A stretch of DNA of 64,000 nucleotides from positions 36,928,484 to 36,992,483 of the forward strand of contig OX578155.1 of the NCBI GenBank assembly GCA_951213105.1, in the 5' to 3' direction. Under the pieces are notes generated by a model, which was not told where the DNA came from, ran no database searches, and worked only from the letters and a program-made list of their open reading frames with translations. Origin of the DNA: Amaurobius ferox (taxonomy: Eukaryota > Arthropoda > Arachnida > Araneae > Amaurobiidae). The position numbers and the translations under genes were made by a program. Below, one piece after another: positions 50,577 through 63,764 of the stretch; the first letter of the stretch is position 1; every line of letters begins with the position of its first letter.

Positions 50577-50869
50577 TTGTTGTTGTTGTTGAGACCCAGA
50601 CCGTCCGACCTACCAGAAAGGTGCAAGGCAACTGTTTGGACGGCCGGGAAGTGCCACACAATTTAGACCGGAACCCAGTGGGGGAGGCATCCACAGGGAC
50701 CGTACCCTACTTCCCCTACCACCAACCTCTCGGAAGGACTTACGGACCCACATGTTTAACGTGATCGTACTCCGCGTGAACACGGCGGCAGTTTTGGCAG
50801 TGGCTGGAATCGAACCCGGGCCAACCGAGTGCAACTCCAGCGCGCTAACCAATGGGCTACCGCACCCTG
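50577..50869 (-). mobile_element. tRNA-derived SINE, unit 8 copy
   Basis: Same insertion and flanking duplication as in unit 1. Confidence 0.88.
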
Positions 50870-52909
50870 CCTCCCTGTGTGTCACAAGCTGACAAAAACC
50901 GTTTTTAATAGAGGTCTGATTTTTAACACTCATGTGTCAATTCAAATTACCGTAGAATTAATTCCATGGATAGTCCGGCCCTCCTCGTGAAAGTTTACCG
51001 CTCTTTTTTTGGCAGTTAAAGTGTACCCTCAATTAAGTTAGCAGATTTCCGCCCCCGTTTACATTCCTGGGGTCCCTTTTGTCGTATTTAAAGGGATGCA
51101 TCAACGGAAATCTCCCTGTTTCTATAAGCGGAAAATTTTCTTTAACCAACTGGCATTTTTTAGTGCACCCTTCCTATTTCCGTAACTTTCAATCCCATTA
51201 GGGAGAAACCGATCTCATTAGACTGAATTCTACGGTTGACGGAATGTTGATGCTTGAATGTTTAATATAATACCTTTACAAGTACATCTTTTTACCCAAA
51301 CTATGAATTGTAGAGAAATTTGAGATGGAATTTCTGAACGAAATTCATTCTTTTAAAATGGAATTTCAGAATGATATTCATTCCTTTAAAATTATGACTC
51401 TGGACAAATTAAGTAATAAGTTATGCAATAAAAATATAATTTATTATGGGTAAATTTCAGTAATTTTCGTAAAGGTTATTAATTTACTGTACATCAGATG
51501 AGAGACGACAAATGAATAATTTCACAAAGTTTTTGGCAGAAATATTATCTTCCGAAAGATTTGAATACAAATTACAGCTCAAAGGTGTTGCAGCAAGAAC
51601 CGAATCGCGATTGCTGACAGCGACATCTAGCGGTTTCTTAAAATTAGGCGCAGTTTTTGATCTTTGGTTTACACACTGGCCTACATAGCCACTGTAGTAT
51701 TGATGAACGACCCGAATAATGTAAAGTAAATGTTCAATTTCCCCTTTTAAGTAATAACTTGCTGCGTTTTACCGAAAATATTCGATGAAGCAATCAAACC
51801 TTATTCGCAAAAAATTATTTTCTATTTTAATGTAGTCGATGCAATGCCTATGCGCATCATGTGGCAAATTGAGGAATGTATAATGTCGAATAACTTTTTA
51901 CTATTTCAAAAATTGCCTCTACTTCTAGTTAAAGTATGCCTTGGGATCTATTTATTAGATCGCTGCTACGTTGTTCCGAAAGCACAATAATTGGATTTAT
52001 TATCCTTCGATCTGAATGTATGGTTTGATGGGCGTGGTTTAGTAAGATTATGAAGAAAAAGGCAATTTTGAAACGGATTAGAAAATAGAACCGCCGTGGG
52101 CTCCTGATAACAGCAATTTCCTAAATATTTTATTTTTCCAGTCTTACTAATCATGTTTTATTCATTTTCTTCATATTTGAAATTGTAACGCATCTATTTT
52201 AGGTAAGTTTTTCATGCGATTCTTCTAGAAAAAAATTTCAAAAACAGTAATATACAGAGAAAATATAGTTTCACTTTTGCATAATTTTACTATCATCAAA
52301 GTCCGAACACTTTATTTATTGAACTAACTATTTTTTGCGAAAATATGTATCCGAATTGCAAGTCGTTTGGACTGCAAAATTTTTGTTTTCTTTAAACAGT
52401 TTTTGTAAAAGGTATTACTTGTTTGTATGTGAATGTTATTTTGATTATTCTTAAGCCATACGTCATTTTGTAAGTTTGAAGGTCTGACCTGTCATTAATT
52501 TTATCATATATTTTCCATCAATTGCTCTGATGTGCGTTAAACATGAAGTCGGTGCTTCGATTCCCTTTCATGAGATTCCATCTTAAAATTTATTTGTGAA
52601 ATGCGGTGGGTTCCGGATATTCGACAAAAAAGAATGTTTTAAGAATGTCATGTGTGGCCTAAGAATGCTATGAAACCTCGGTTAGACCGATATCTACGAT
52701 GTAAAATTTGAAATCTTAATATTGTATCTAGTTTCCAGATTGAAAAATAGAATTATTTTTTAATACAAAAATATATTCCCATTAAAATAGAACAACAGAA
52801 TTAGTTCAGATGCATAATTTCTACTAGAATTATATTATGTTCCACTAAAATAATGCGACAAAACCTTTCATAATTTAACATTGTTGTTTAGGAGTTGTCA
52901 TTAGTAGGG

Positions 52910-53092
52910 TCAATTCTTGGCCTGAAAGTAACCGATGATGACTGCGGGTGATGATTTATGTGAATTATATCCCTCGGTGTCTATGGGATCGCAACGCCCA
53001 TAGGCATTCATGTCTGAGTCTTCTACTAATGACCATCTTAAAAGAAAAATATGTCAAGTGTATGGCCTAATGTGTTTTCACATCACTAAAAG
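52910..53092 (+). repeat. 183-bp duplicated unit segment, unit 9 copy a
   Basis: Runs from TCAATTCTTGG to CACTAAAAG just before the broken TIR element. It has one difference from copy b near 53050 (AAATATGTC against AAACATGTC). Confidence 0.9.
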
Positions 53093-53675
53093 CACAGAAT
53101 ACTATATTCAGAAGGCTCACTCCCATAGGATCCTATGGCAACATTTCTAACATGGGATGTCGCATAGAAACTAGCGCTAGTCAGATGGACCAACTGAAGT
53201 GCGATGCGTCTGCCAGATTTGGCGCGTTATCGCTCGCTTGGCGATTTTTTTTTAAACGGGAGGGGAACAAAATGTTGAGGACTGTACTTTTATAATTTTT
53301 GAAACTATAGAAAGGATCAGGATTTAAAAATACATTAATCTGCAACATAAATATATTCATTAGTTTAAGAATATTTAAATAAACATAGTTATATATTTAA
53401 TTCAAATAATCATAAAATAGATTAAAAAATACACACATTGCATTGTCTCACTATAAAACATAATGCACAAAAAATTACAAGCTAACATACTCAAAAGACT
53501 GAAATATTATATAATATTTTCAGTCTAAAAAGTATACTAGCGTGTTGATCGTTAATTACTTGATCCTTAATTTATTCTGGGATACTGATAATAGACTTTT
53601 TTTTTAAATATAAAAATATTCATAAAGTAAATATCAAATTTACATAAATGCACTATCGAAGTTGTGGAACTCAAT
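53093..53675 (-). mobile_element. Truncated young TIR transposon, unit 9
   Basis: This copy starts with the intact terminus CACAGAATACTATATTCAG, immediately after CACTAAAAG, a different site from that in units 7 and 8. It runs 583 bp and stops at TCAAT, losing the other half with its G run, minisatellite and second terminus. It also has private changes relative to units 7 and 8, such as GTCGCATAGAAACTAG near 53159 and a longer GTTAATTACTTGATCC stretch near 53551. It is therefore an independent insertion or a diverged copy. Lacking one end, it cannot move on its own. Confidence 0.85.
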
Positions 53676-53853
53676 TCTTGGCCTGAAAGTAACCGATGAT
53701 GACTGCGGGTGATGATTTATGTGAATTATATCCCTCGGTGTCTATGGGATCGCAACGCCCATAGGCATTCATGTCTGAGTCTTCTACTAATGACCATCTT
53801 AAAAGAAAAACATGTCAAGTGTATGGCCTAATGTGTTTTCACATCACTAAAAG
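53671..53853 (+). repeat. 183-bp duplicated unit segment, unit 9 copy b
   Basis: Second copy of 52910-53092. It begins inside the TCAAT shared by the transposon fragment and the unit, so the join was made at a 5-base microhomology. Normal unit sequence (GGATGAAC) follows. Confidence 0.9.
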
Positions 53854-54937
53854 GGATGAACATTCAGATACCTATACAATTATGCTTTCAAAAATATTTC
53901 TATTTATTTTTTAATATATGAATTGGCTGTATCTTAATTAAGCCTTTATATATTGCGAAAATACGACTGGAGATTATATTTTCAGTAAATTAAGAAATAA
54001 TATATCGTATAAGGATGTCGATTTAATCTGACTGCAGTTTTCAGCTTAAATTAAAAACGGTTTACTTATTAGAAGTTTTAAAATATTGAGGAAACAGTTG
54101 ACCGATCCTTGCCATGTCCCCATTCACCTGAAATGTTTTCAAGAAATAACCATTTCGCATTTATATTAAAATAAGGTTTACTGAAGGTTTTATTTCTACA
54201 CAAGAGCTGTGACAGTTTTAATGTCATTGAAATAATTATGTTGAAAAAGTAGCAATATTGTGCAATCAAGAACTTTGGAGCAGTTTACTGTCGTCTAATT
54301 GCCTAATCACTGAATCCAGAATATACATTTGAGAGAATACTCATCTTTTGGGATACACAGAGATTCCATTGGCGGAATGTGTTTATGGTAGATAGTGCAC
54401 AACTTATTATTTTATATATCATAGTGGACATAATATTAATAATCTGGCATTGTATCCAGTGCTACATTAAGTTCGTCAATAGAGCATTTGCAGTTTATTC
54501 AGGGTCTATTATAAAAGTTTTGCGTTTGACTTATTTGAACTAAAGATATCAGACAGGCATCTACCAGAAATGAAGGAAAGTAAATGATTTCAGTAGTTTT
54601 TCTCCCTCAGGTTAGAGTGAGATCATACTTCATAGGATCATTTCTATAGTATGATTAGCGAGTTCACTCACCGAACTTCGCAGAAAACCCAACCACGATG
54701 ATGTGGCAAGGGGTTTCATCCCGAGCGTGAAGCCGGCACATCAGCAACTTGTTGCTGTTGGCCATTGATGATCGCGCTCTCGACGTTTTTACGCCGAGGG
54801 AAGGATGAATCTCTGTCTGAGTGGTTCCCAATTATATTAAATATATGTTGTTTTAACAAGTAAATCGAAGGCAACGGAAAAGCCAACATTTCTAGCTACA
54901 AATTGTGGCCTAAATTTTAATTGCCTACTGTATGAAA

Positions 54938-56071
54938 CACAGACTGATATATACAGACATTAATTCATATCAAATTGGCACGCTTGGCACTGGTCGATGA
55001 CGTTTTCGCCAAGACGTTCTGTTAATATAACCCTATTTGACTCTGAATGCAACCCTTACACAGCCATGCTTTCTTGTAGCGTATTACAGTGCAAAAAGAT
55101 TATTTGTTAAGTGAATCGATAATTACAAGAAAGGATTACCAATTGAAAAAGCATTACCTTCAAAATGTATGTAATTTATTTTTATTTAAATGAAAAGTTT
55201 ATTTGTTATCCATCCCATATTTCATCCTATGCACGTGATCATAAAAAATGAATGATGTATTATCACTGCGGACTAGACCAAATTCCAAGAAGCAGTGGTA
55301 TTATTAGTTAAAAAAACCTTTTCCGTATTTTTATAAGATGTACAAAAATTGATATTTGGATAGCTTTTCCTAGTACAAATTAAATTGATTATGGTATTGT
55401 ATAGGTATATATTTCGAATACTTTTTAATAACTAAAGCAATGGGGAAAATACTCCGCCCCCTTGTAATTAAAGATTGAGTTCCTCAGCTTTGATCGTACA
55501 TTTATGTAAAATGTTACTTGTTACAAGAATTTTAGTGTATTTAGAAAAAATTACATTATGAGCACCTCCATAATAAATTGATAAGTAAGAAATTTAATAA
55601 TCATATAGTAATCGTATAATATCATAGAAGTTTAATAATCAATAATCATAGTTGTATAATATTACTGTCTTTTGAGTATGTTAGCTTATAATTTTTGGTG
55701 CATAACGATTTACAGTAATGTAAATGCGTCAATTTTTTATTTAGTTTATGATTACATGAATTAAATATATAGCTATGTTTATTTATTTAAATTCACTCAA
55801 ACAAATAAATATATTACAGATAAAAATATTTTTAAATGCTGATCATTTTTATAGTTTAAAAATTATAAAAGTACAGTAGCGTAATTTTTATGCCCGCATT
55901 AACATAAAACCGTCAAACGTACGATAGTCGCCAAATCTAGCAGCCGGACTTTGTTTACATCGTAGCTCCGATGGTTGGCTCCCCGAATGCTAGTGTCCAT
56001 GCGAAATCCCTTGTTAAAGATGTTGCCATGGGTTCCTATGGAAGTGATCCTTCTGAATATGGTAATCTGCG
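54938..56071 (+). mobile_element. Old TIR transposon, unit 9 copy
   Basis: Orthologous to 2438-3571, uninterrupted. Confidence 0.8.
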
Positions 56072-56969
56072 GTGCGAAATATAGTGAATATAAGAAATAG
56101 TTTGAAATCCGCGCATTGATCTGATCATATTCTGAGACACATTTTGAAGCACCGCAAGAGGTCGCTGATATCAACCGTTACGTATTTTTTCCCAAAATTT
56201 AACATTGTTGCGCACTTTGTGATTTTCAATGTCTACGTTGGAGTTTCCATTTTACGCCTGTTTCATAGGACATACATTTGTTTACTAAGGATGGAAAATA
56301 CGTATCAACAATCATTGCAAATACACCACGAATGTGTAATAAAAACCTATTTCCAACTGTGGGATAACCCTTTTCTGACGTATCCTTTAGATGCCATTTC
56401 CACCTGTGTGTTGGTAATTTAAAATGACGTATACGTAATATCTTGAAATGTTGGGATTACGTCACAAACACGTATCCTCAAGCATTGAAAATGAGCCTTT
56501 AAAACTTATGAATATTTCATAAATAATTATTACCAATTTGGCAACACGCATAAGCAACCGCTGAACATTCATCATATCGCGACCTTTGCACATACATTAA
56601 AAATTTTTATTTTTGTAAAAATATCTAAAAATAAAATGTATATTGAAATCACAGAAAAAAAAAATAAATGATACATTAAGTAATTTACTGTAATGCACCT
56701 TTTCAATAAAGATATTAATATTAAGTTTCCTATAAGCTGACAGAAATAAATGTTTCATTATTAGACGACTGCATTAGCAGGTCAAATCTGAATGTTGTTG
56801 AATAGGTATTTCCGAATTGTATAGGGGAATTAAAAATGCCACCAAGAGAATTTTTTGGGGCATCTCCTACTACTCTCCTTAACAAAATATTGTTGTTTAT
56901 TACTGTTTATGCTGCCTGGACTGACTCCTGTCCAATGCAATTTTTCTTAAATTATCCCTCCTCCCTGTG

Positions 56970-57262
56970 TTGTTGTTGTTGTTGAGACCCAGACCGTCCG
57001 ACCTACCAGAAAGGTGCAAGGCAACTGTTTGGACGGCCGGGAAGTGCCACACAATTTAGACCGGAACCCAGTGGGGGAGGCATCCACAGGGACCGTACCC
57101 TACTTCCCCTACCACCAACCTCTCGGAAGGACTTACGGACCCACATGTTTAACGTGATCGTACTCCGCGTGAACACGGCGGCAGTTTTGGCAGTGGCTGG
57201 AATCGAACCCGGGCCAACCGAGTGCAACTCCAGCGCGCTAACCAATGGGCTACCGCACCCTG
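56970..57262 (-). mobile_element. tRNA-derived SINE, unit 9 copy
   Basis: Same insertion and flanking duplication as in unit 1. Confidence 0.88.
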
Positions 57263-60200
57263 CCTCCCTGTGTGTCACAAGCTGACAAAAACCGTTTTTA
57301 ATAGAGGTCTGATTTTTAACACTCATGTGTCAATTCAAATTACCGTAGAATTAATTCCATGGATAGTCCGGCCCTCCTCGTGAAAGTGTACCGCTCTTTT
57401 TTTGGCAGTTAAAGTGTACCCTCAATTAAGTTAGCAGATTTCCGCCCCCGTTTACATTCCTGGGGTCCCTTTTGTCGTATTTAAAGGGATGCATCAACGG
57501 AAATCTCCCTGTTTCTATAAGCGGAAAATTTTCTTTAACCAACTGGCATTTTTTAGTGCACCCTTCCTATTTCCGTAACTTTCAATCCCATTAGGGAGAA
57601 ACCGATCTCATTAGACTGAATTCTACGGTTGACGGAATGTTGATGCTTGAATGTTTAATATAATACCTTTACAAGTACATCTTTTTACCCAAACTATGAA
57701 TTGTAGAGAAATTTGAGATGGAATTTCTGAACGAAATTCATTCTTTTAAAATGGAATTTCAGAATGATATTCATTCCTTTAAAATTATGACTCTGGACAA
57801 ATTAAGTAATAAGTTATGCAATAAAAATATAATTTATTATGGGTAAATTTCAGTAATTTTCGTAAAGGTTATTAATTTACTGTACATCAGATGAGAGACG
57901 ACAAATGAATAATTTCACAAAGTTTTTGGCAGAAATATTATCTTCCGAAAGATTTGAATACAAATTACAGCTCAAAGGTGTTGCAGCAAGAACCGAATCG
58001 CGATTGCTGACAGCGACATCTAGCGGTTTCTTAAAATTAGGCGCAGTTTTTGATCTTTGGTTTACACACTGGCCTACATAGCCACTGTAGTATTGATGAA
58101 CGACCCGAATAATGTAAAGTAAATGTTCAATTTCCCCTTTTAAGTAATAACTTGCTGCGTTTTACCGAAAATATTCGATGAAGCAATCAAACCTTATTCG
58201 CAAAAAATTATTTTCTATTTTAATGTAGTCGATGCAATGCCTATGCGCATCATGTGGCAAATTGAGGAATGTATAATGTCGAATAACTTTTTACTATTTC
58301 AAAAATTGCCTCTACTTCTAGTTAAAGTATGCCTTGGGATCTATTTATTAGATCGCTGCTACGTTGTTCCGAAAGCACAATAATTGGATTTATTATCCTT
58401 CGATCTGAATGTATGGTTTGATGGGCGTGGTTTAGTAAGATTATGAAGAAAAAGGCAATTTTGAAACGGATTAGAAAATAGAACCGCCGTGGGCTCCTGA
58501 TAACAGCAATTTCCTAAATATTTTATTTTTCCAGTCTTACTAATCATGTTTTATTCATTTTCTTCATATTTGAAATTGTAACGCATCTATTTTAGGTAAG
58601 TTTTTCATGCGATTCTTCTAGAAAAAAATTTCAAAAACAGTAATATACAGAGAAAATATAGTTTCACTTTTGCATAATTTTACTATCATCAAAGTCCGAA
58701 CACTTTATTTATTGAACTAACTATTTTTTGCGAAAATATGTATCCGAATTGCAAGTCGTTTGGACTGCAAAATTTTTGTTTTCTTTAAACAGTTTTTGTA
58801 AAAGGTATTACTTGTTTGTATGTGAATGTTATTTTGATTATTCTTAAGCCATACGTCATTTTGTAAGTTTGAAGGTCTGACCTGTCATTAATTTTATCAT
58901 ATATTTTCCATCAATTGCTCTGATGTGCGTTAAACATGAAGTCGGTGCTTCGATTCCCTTTCAAGAGATTCCATCTTAAAATTTATTTGTGAAATGCGGT
59001 GGGTTCCGGATATTCGACAAAAAAGAATGTTTTAAGAATGTCATGTGTGGCCTAAGAATGCTATGAAACCTCGGTTAGACCGATATCTACGATGTAAAAT
59101 TTGAAATCTTAATATTGTATCTAGTTTCCAGATTGAAAAATAGAATTATTTTTTAATACAAAAATATATTCCCATTAAAATAGAACAACAGAATTAGTTC
59201 AGATGCATAATTTCTACTAGAATTATATTATGTTCCACTAAAATAATGCGACAAAACCTTTCATAATTTAACATTGTTGTTTAGGAGTTGTCATTAGTAG
59301 GGTCAATTCTTGGCCTGAAAGTAACCGATGATGACTGCGGGTGATGATTTATGTGAATTATATCCCTCGGTGTCTATGGGATCGCAACGCCCATAGGCAT
59401 TCATGTCTGAGTCTTCTACTAATGACCATCTTAAAAGAAAAACATGTCAAGTGTATGGCCTAATGTGTTTTCACATCACTAAAAGGGATGAACATTCAGA
59501 TACCTATACAATTATGCTTTCAAAAATATTTCTATTTATTTTTTAATATATGAATTGGCTGTATCTTAATTAAGCCTTTATATATTGCGAAAATACGACT
59601 GGAGATTATATTTTCAGTAAATTAAGAAATAATATATCGTATAAGGATGTCGATTTAATCTGACTGCAGTTTTCAGCTTAAATTAAAAACGGTTTACTTA
59701 TTAGAAGTTTTAAAATATTGAGGAAACAGTTGACCGATCCTTGCCATGTCCCCATTCACCTGAAATGTTTTCAAGAAATAACCATTTCGCATTTATATTA
59801 AAATAAGGTTTACTGAAGGTTTTATTTCTACACAAGAGCTGTGACAGTTTTAATGTCATTGAAATAATTATGTTGAAAAAGTAGCAATATTGTGCAATCA
59901 AGAACTTTGGAGCAGTTTACTGTCGTCTAATTGCCTAATCACTGAATCCAGAATATACATTTGAGAGAATACTCATCTTTTGGGATACACAGAGATTCCA
60001 TTGGCGGAATGTGTTTATGGTAGATAGTGCACAACTTATTATTTTATATATCATAGTGGACATAATATTAATAATCTGGCATTGTATCCAGTGCTACATT
60101 AAGTTCGTCAATAGAGCATTTGCAGTTTATTCAGGGTCTATTATAAAAGTTTTGCGTTTGACTTATTTGAACTAAAGATATCAGACAGGCATCTACCAGA

Positions 60201-60569
60201 AATGAAGGAAAGTAAATGATTTCAGTAGTTTTTCTCCCTCAGATTAGAGTAAGATCATACTTCATAGGATCATTTCTATAGTATGATTAGCGAGTTCACT
60301 CACCGAACTTCGCAGAAAACCCAACCACGATGATGTGGCAAGGGGTTTCATCCCGAGCGTGAAGCCGGCACATCAGCAACTTGTTGCTGTTGGCCATTGA
60401 TGATCGCGCTCTCGACGTTTTTACGCCGAGGGAAGGATGAATCTCTGTCTGAGTGGTTCCCAATTATATTAAATATATGTTGTTTTAACAAGTAAATCGA
60501 AGGCAACGGAAAAGCCAACATTTCTAGCTACAAATTGTGGCCTAAATTTTAATTGCCTACTGTATGAAA

Positions 60570-61703
60570 CACAGACTGATATATACAGACATTAATTCAT
60601 ATCAAATTGGCACGCTTGGCACTGGTCGATGACGTTTTCGCCAAGACGTTCTGTTAATATAACCCTATTTGACTCTGAATGCAACCCTTACACAGCCATG
60701 CTTTCTTGTAGCGTATTACAGTGCAAAAAGATTATTTGTTAAGTGAATCGATAATTACAAGAAAGGATTACCAATTGAAAAAGCATTACCTTCAAAATGT
60801 ATGTAATTTATTTTTATTTAAATGAAAAGTTTATTTGTTATCCATCCCATATTTCATCCTATGCACGTGATCATAAAAAATGAATGATGTATTATCACTG
60901 CGGACTAGACCAAATTCCAAGAAGCAGTGGTATTATTAGTTAAAAAAACCTTTTCCGTATTTTTATAAGATGTACAAAAATTGATATTTGGATAGCTTTT
61001 CCTAGTACAAATTAAATTGATTATGGTATTGTATAGGTATATATTTCGAATACTTTTTAATAACTAAAGCAATGGGGAAAATACTCCGCCCCCTTGTAAT
61101 TAAAGATTGAGTTCCTCAGCTTTGATCGTACATTTATGTAAAATGTTACTTGTTACAAGAATTTTAGTGTATTTAGAAAAAATTACATTATGAGCACCTC
61201 CATAATAAATTGATAAGTAAGAAATTTAATAATCATATAGTAATCGTATAATATCATAGAAGTTTAATAATCAATAATCATAGTTGTATAATATTACTGT
61301 CTTTTGAGTATGTTAGCTTATAATTTTTGGTGCATAACGATTTACAGTAATGTAAATGCGTCAATTTTTTATTTAGTTTATGATTACATGAATTAAATAT
61401 ATAGCTATGTTTATTTATTTAAATTCACTCAAACAAATAAATATATTACAGATAAAAATATTTTTAAATGCTGATCATTTTTATAGTTTAAAAATTATAA
61501 AAGTACAGTAGCGTAATTTTTATGCCCGCATTAACATAAAACCGTCAAACGTACGATAGTCGCCAAATCTAGCAGCCGGACTTTGTTTACATCGTAGCTC
61601 CGATGGTTGGCTCCCCGAATGCTAGTGTCCATGCGAAATCCCTTGTTAAAGATGTTGCCATGGGTTCCTATGGAAGTGATCCTTCTGAATATGGTAATCT
61701 GCG
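60570..61703 (+). mobile_element. Old TIR transposon, unit 10 copy
   Basis: Orthologous to 2438-3571, uninterrupted. Confidence 0.8.
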
Positions 61704-62601
61704 GTGCGAAATATAGTGAATATAAGAAATAGTTTGAAATCCGCGCATTGATCTGATCATATTCTGAGACACATTTTGAAGCACCGCAAGAGGTCGCTGA
61801 TATCAACCGTTACGTATTTTTTCCCAAAATTTAACATTGTTGCGCACTTTGTGATTTTCAATGTCTACGTTGGAGTTTCCATTTTACGCCTGTTTCATAG
61901 GACATACATTTGTTTACTAAGGATGGAAAATACGTATCAACAATCATTGCAAATACACCACGAATGTGTAATAAAAACCTATTTCCAACTGTGGGATAAC
62001 CCTTTTCTGACGTATCCTTTAGATGCCATTTCCACCTGTGTGTTGGTAATTTAAAATGACGTATACGTAATATCTTGAAATGTTGGGATTACGTCACAAA
62101 CACGTATCCTCAAGCATTGAAAATGAGCCTTTAAAACTTATGAATATTTCATAAATAATTATTACCAATTTGGCAACACGCATAAGCAACCGCTGAACAT
62201 TCATCATATCGCGACCTTTGCACATACATTAAAAATTTTTATTTTTGTAAAAATATCTAAAAATAAAATGTATATTGAAATCACAGAAAAAAAAAATAAA
62301 TGATACATTAAGTAATTTACTGTAATGCACCTTTTCAATAAAGATATTAATATTAAGTTTCCTATAAGCTGACAGAAATAAATGTTTCATTATTAGACGA
62401 CTGCATTAGCAGGTCAAATCTGAATGTTGTTGAATAGGTATTTCCGAATTGTATAGGGGAATTAAAAATGCCACCAAGAGAATTTTTTGGGGCATCTCCT
62501 ACTACTCTCCTTAACAAAATATTGTTGTTTATTACTGTTTATGCTGCCTGGACTGACTCCTGTCCAATGCAATTTTTCTTAAATTATCCCTCCTCCCTGT
62601 G

Positions 62602-62894
62602 TTGTTGTTGTTGTTGAGACCCAGACCGTCCGACCTACCAGAAAGGTGCAAGGCAACTGTTTGGACGGCCGGGAAGTGCCACACAATTTAGACCGGAACC
62701 CAGTGGGGGAGGCATCCACAGGGACCGTACCCTACTTCCCCTACCACCAACCTCTCGGAAGGACTTACGGACCCACATGTTTAACGTGATCGTACTCCGC
62801 GTGAACACGGCGGCAGTTTTGGCAGTGGCTGGAATCGAACCCGGGCCAACCGAGTGCAACTCCAGCGCGCTAACCAATGGGCTACCGCACCCTG
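62602..62894 (-). mobile_element. tRNA-derived SINE, unit 10 copy
   Basis: Same insertion and flanking duplication as in unit 1. Confidence 0.88.
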
Positions 62895-63764
62895 CCTCCC
62901 TGTGTGTCACAAGCTGACAAAAACCGTTTTTAATAGAGGTCTGATTTTTAACACTCATGTGTCAATTCAAATTACCGTAGAATTAATTCCATGGATAGTC
63001 CGGCCCTCCTCGTGAAAGTGTACCGCTCTTTTTTTGGCAGTTAAAGTGTACCCTCAATTAAGTTAGCAGATTTCCGCCCCCGTTTACATTCCTGGGGTCC
63101 CTTTTGTCGTATTTAAAGGGATGCATCAACGGAAATCTCCCTGTTTCTATAAGCGGAAAATTTTCTTTAACCAACTGGCATTTTTTAGTGCACCCTTCCT
63201 ATTTCCGTAACTTTCAATCCCATTAGGGAGAAACCGATCTCATTAGACTGAATTCTACGGTTGACGGAATGTTGATGCTTGAATGTTTAATATAATACCT
63301 TTACAAGTACATCTTTTTACCCAAACTATGAATTGTAGAGAAATTTGAGATGGAATTTCTGAACGAAATTCATTCTTTTAAAATGGAATTTCAGAATGAT
63401 ATTCATTCCTTTAAAATTATGACTCTGGACAAATTAAGTAATAAGTTATGCAATAAAAATATAATTTATTATGGGTAAATTTCAGTAATTTTCGTAAAGG
63501 TTATTAATTTACTGTACATCAGATGAGAGACGACAAATGAATAATTTCACAAAGTTTTTGGCAGAAATATTATCTTCCGAAAGATTTGAATACAAATTAC
63601 AGCTCAAAGGTGTTGCAGCAAGAACCGAATCGCGATTGCTGACAGCGACATCTAGCGGTTTCTTAAAATTAGGCGCAGTTTTTGATCTTTGGTTTACACA
63701 CTGGCCTACATAGCCACTGTAGTATTGATGAACGACCCGAATAATGTAAAGTAAATGTTCAATT

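Larger units (their letters stand above)
44871..51739 (+). repeat. Array unit 8 (6869 bp, young TIR element)
   Basis: This unit carries the same TIR insertion at the same site as unit 7. It differs from unit 7 by a longer G run (13 against 9), a shorter T run and a few substitutions within the element. Confidence 0.95.
51740..58132 (+). repeat. Array unit 9 (6393 bp, broken TIR copy plus 183-bp duplication)
   Basis: The extra 761 bp is a 583-bp fragment of the younger TIR element followed by a second copy of 183 bp of unit sequence. The two overlap by a 5-base microhomology. Confidence 0.95.
58133..63764 (+). repeat. Array unit 10 (5632 bp)
   Basis: This is a standard unit with no large insertion. 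It has private substitutions near 58964 (TTTCAAGAG for TTTCATGAG) and near 60242 (CTCAGATT for CTCAGGTT). Confidence 0.95.
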
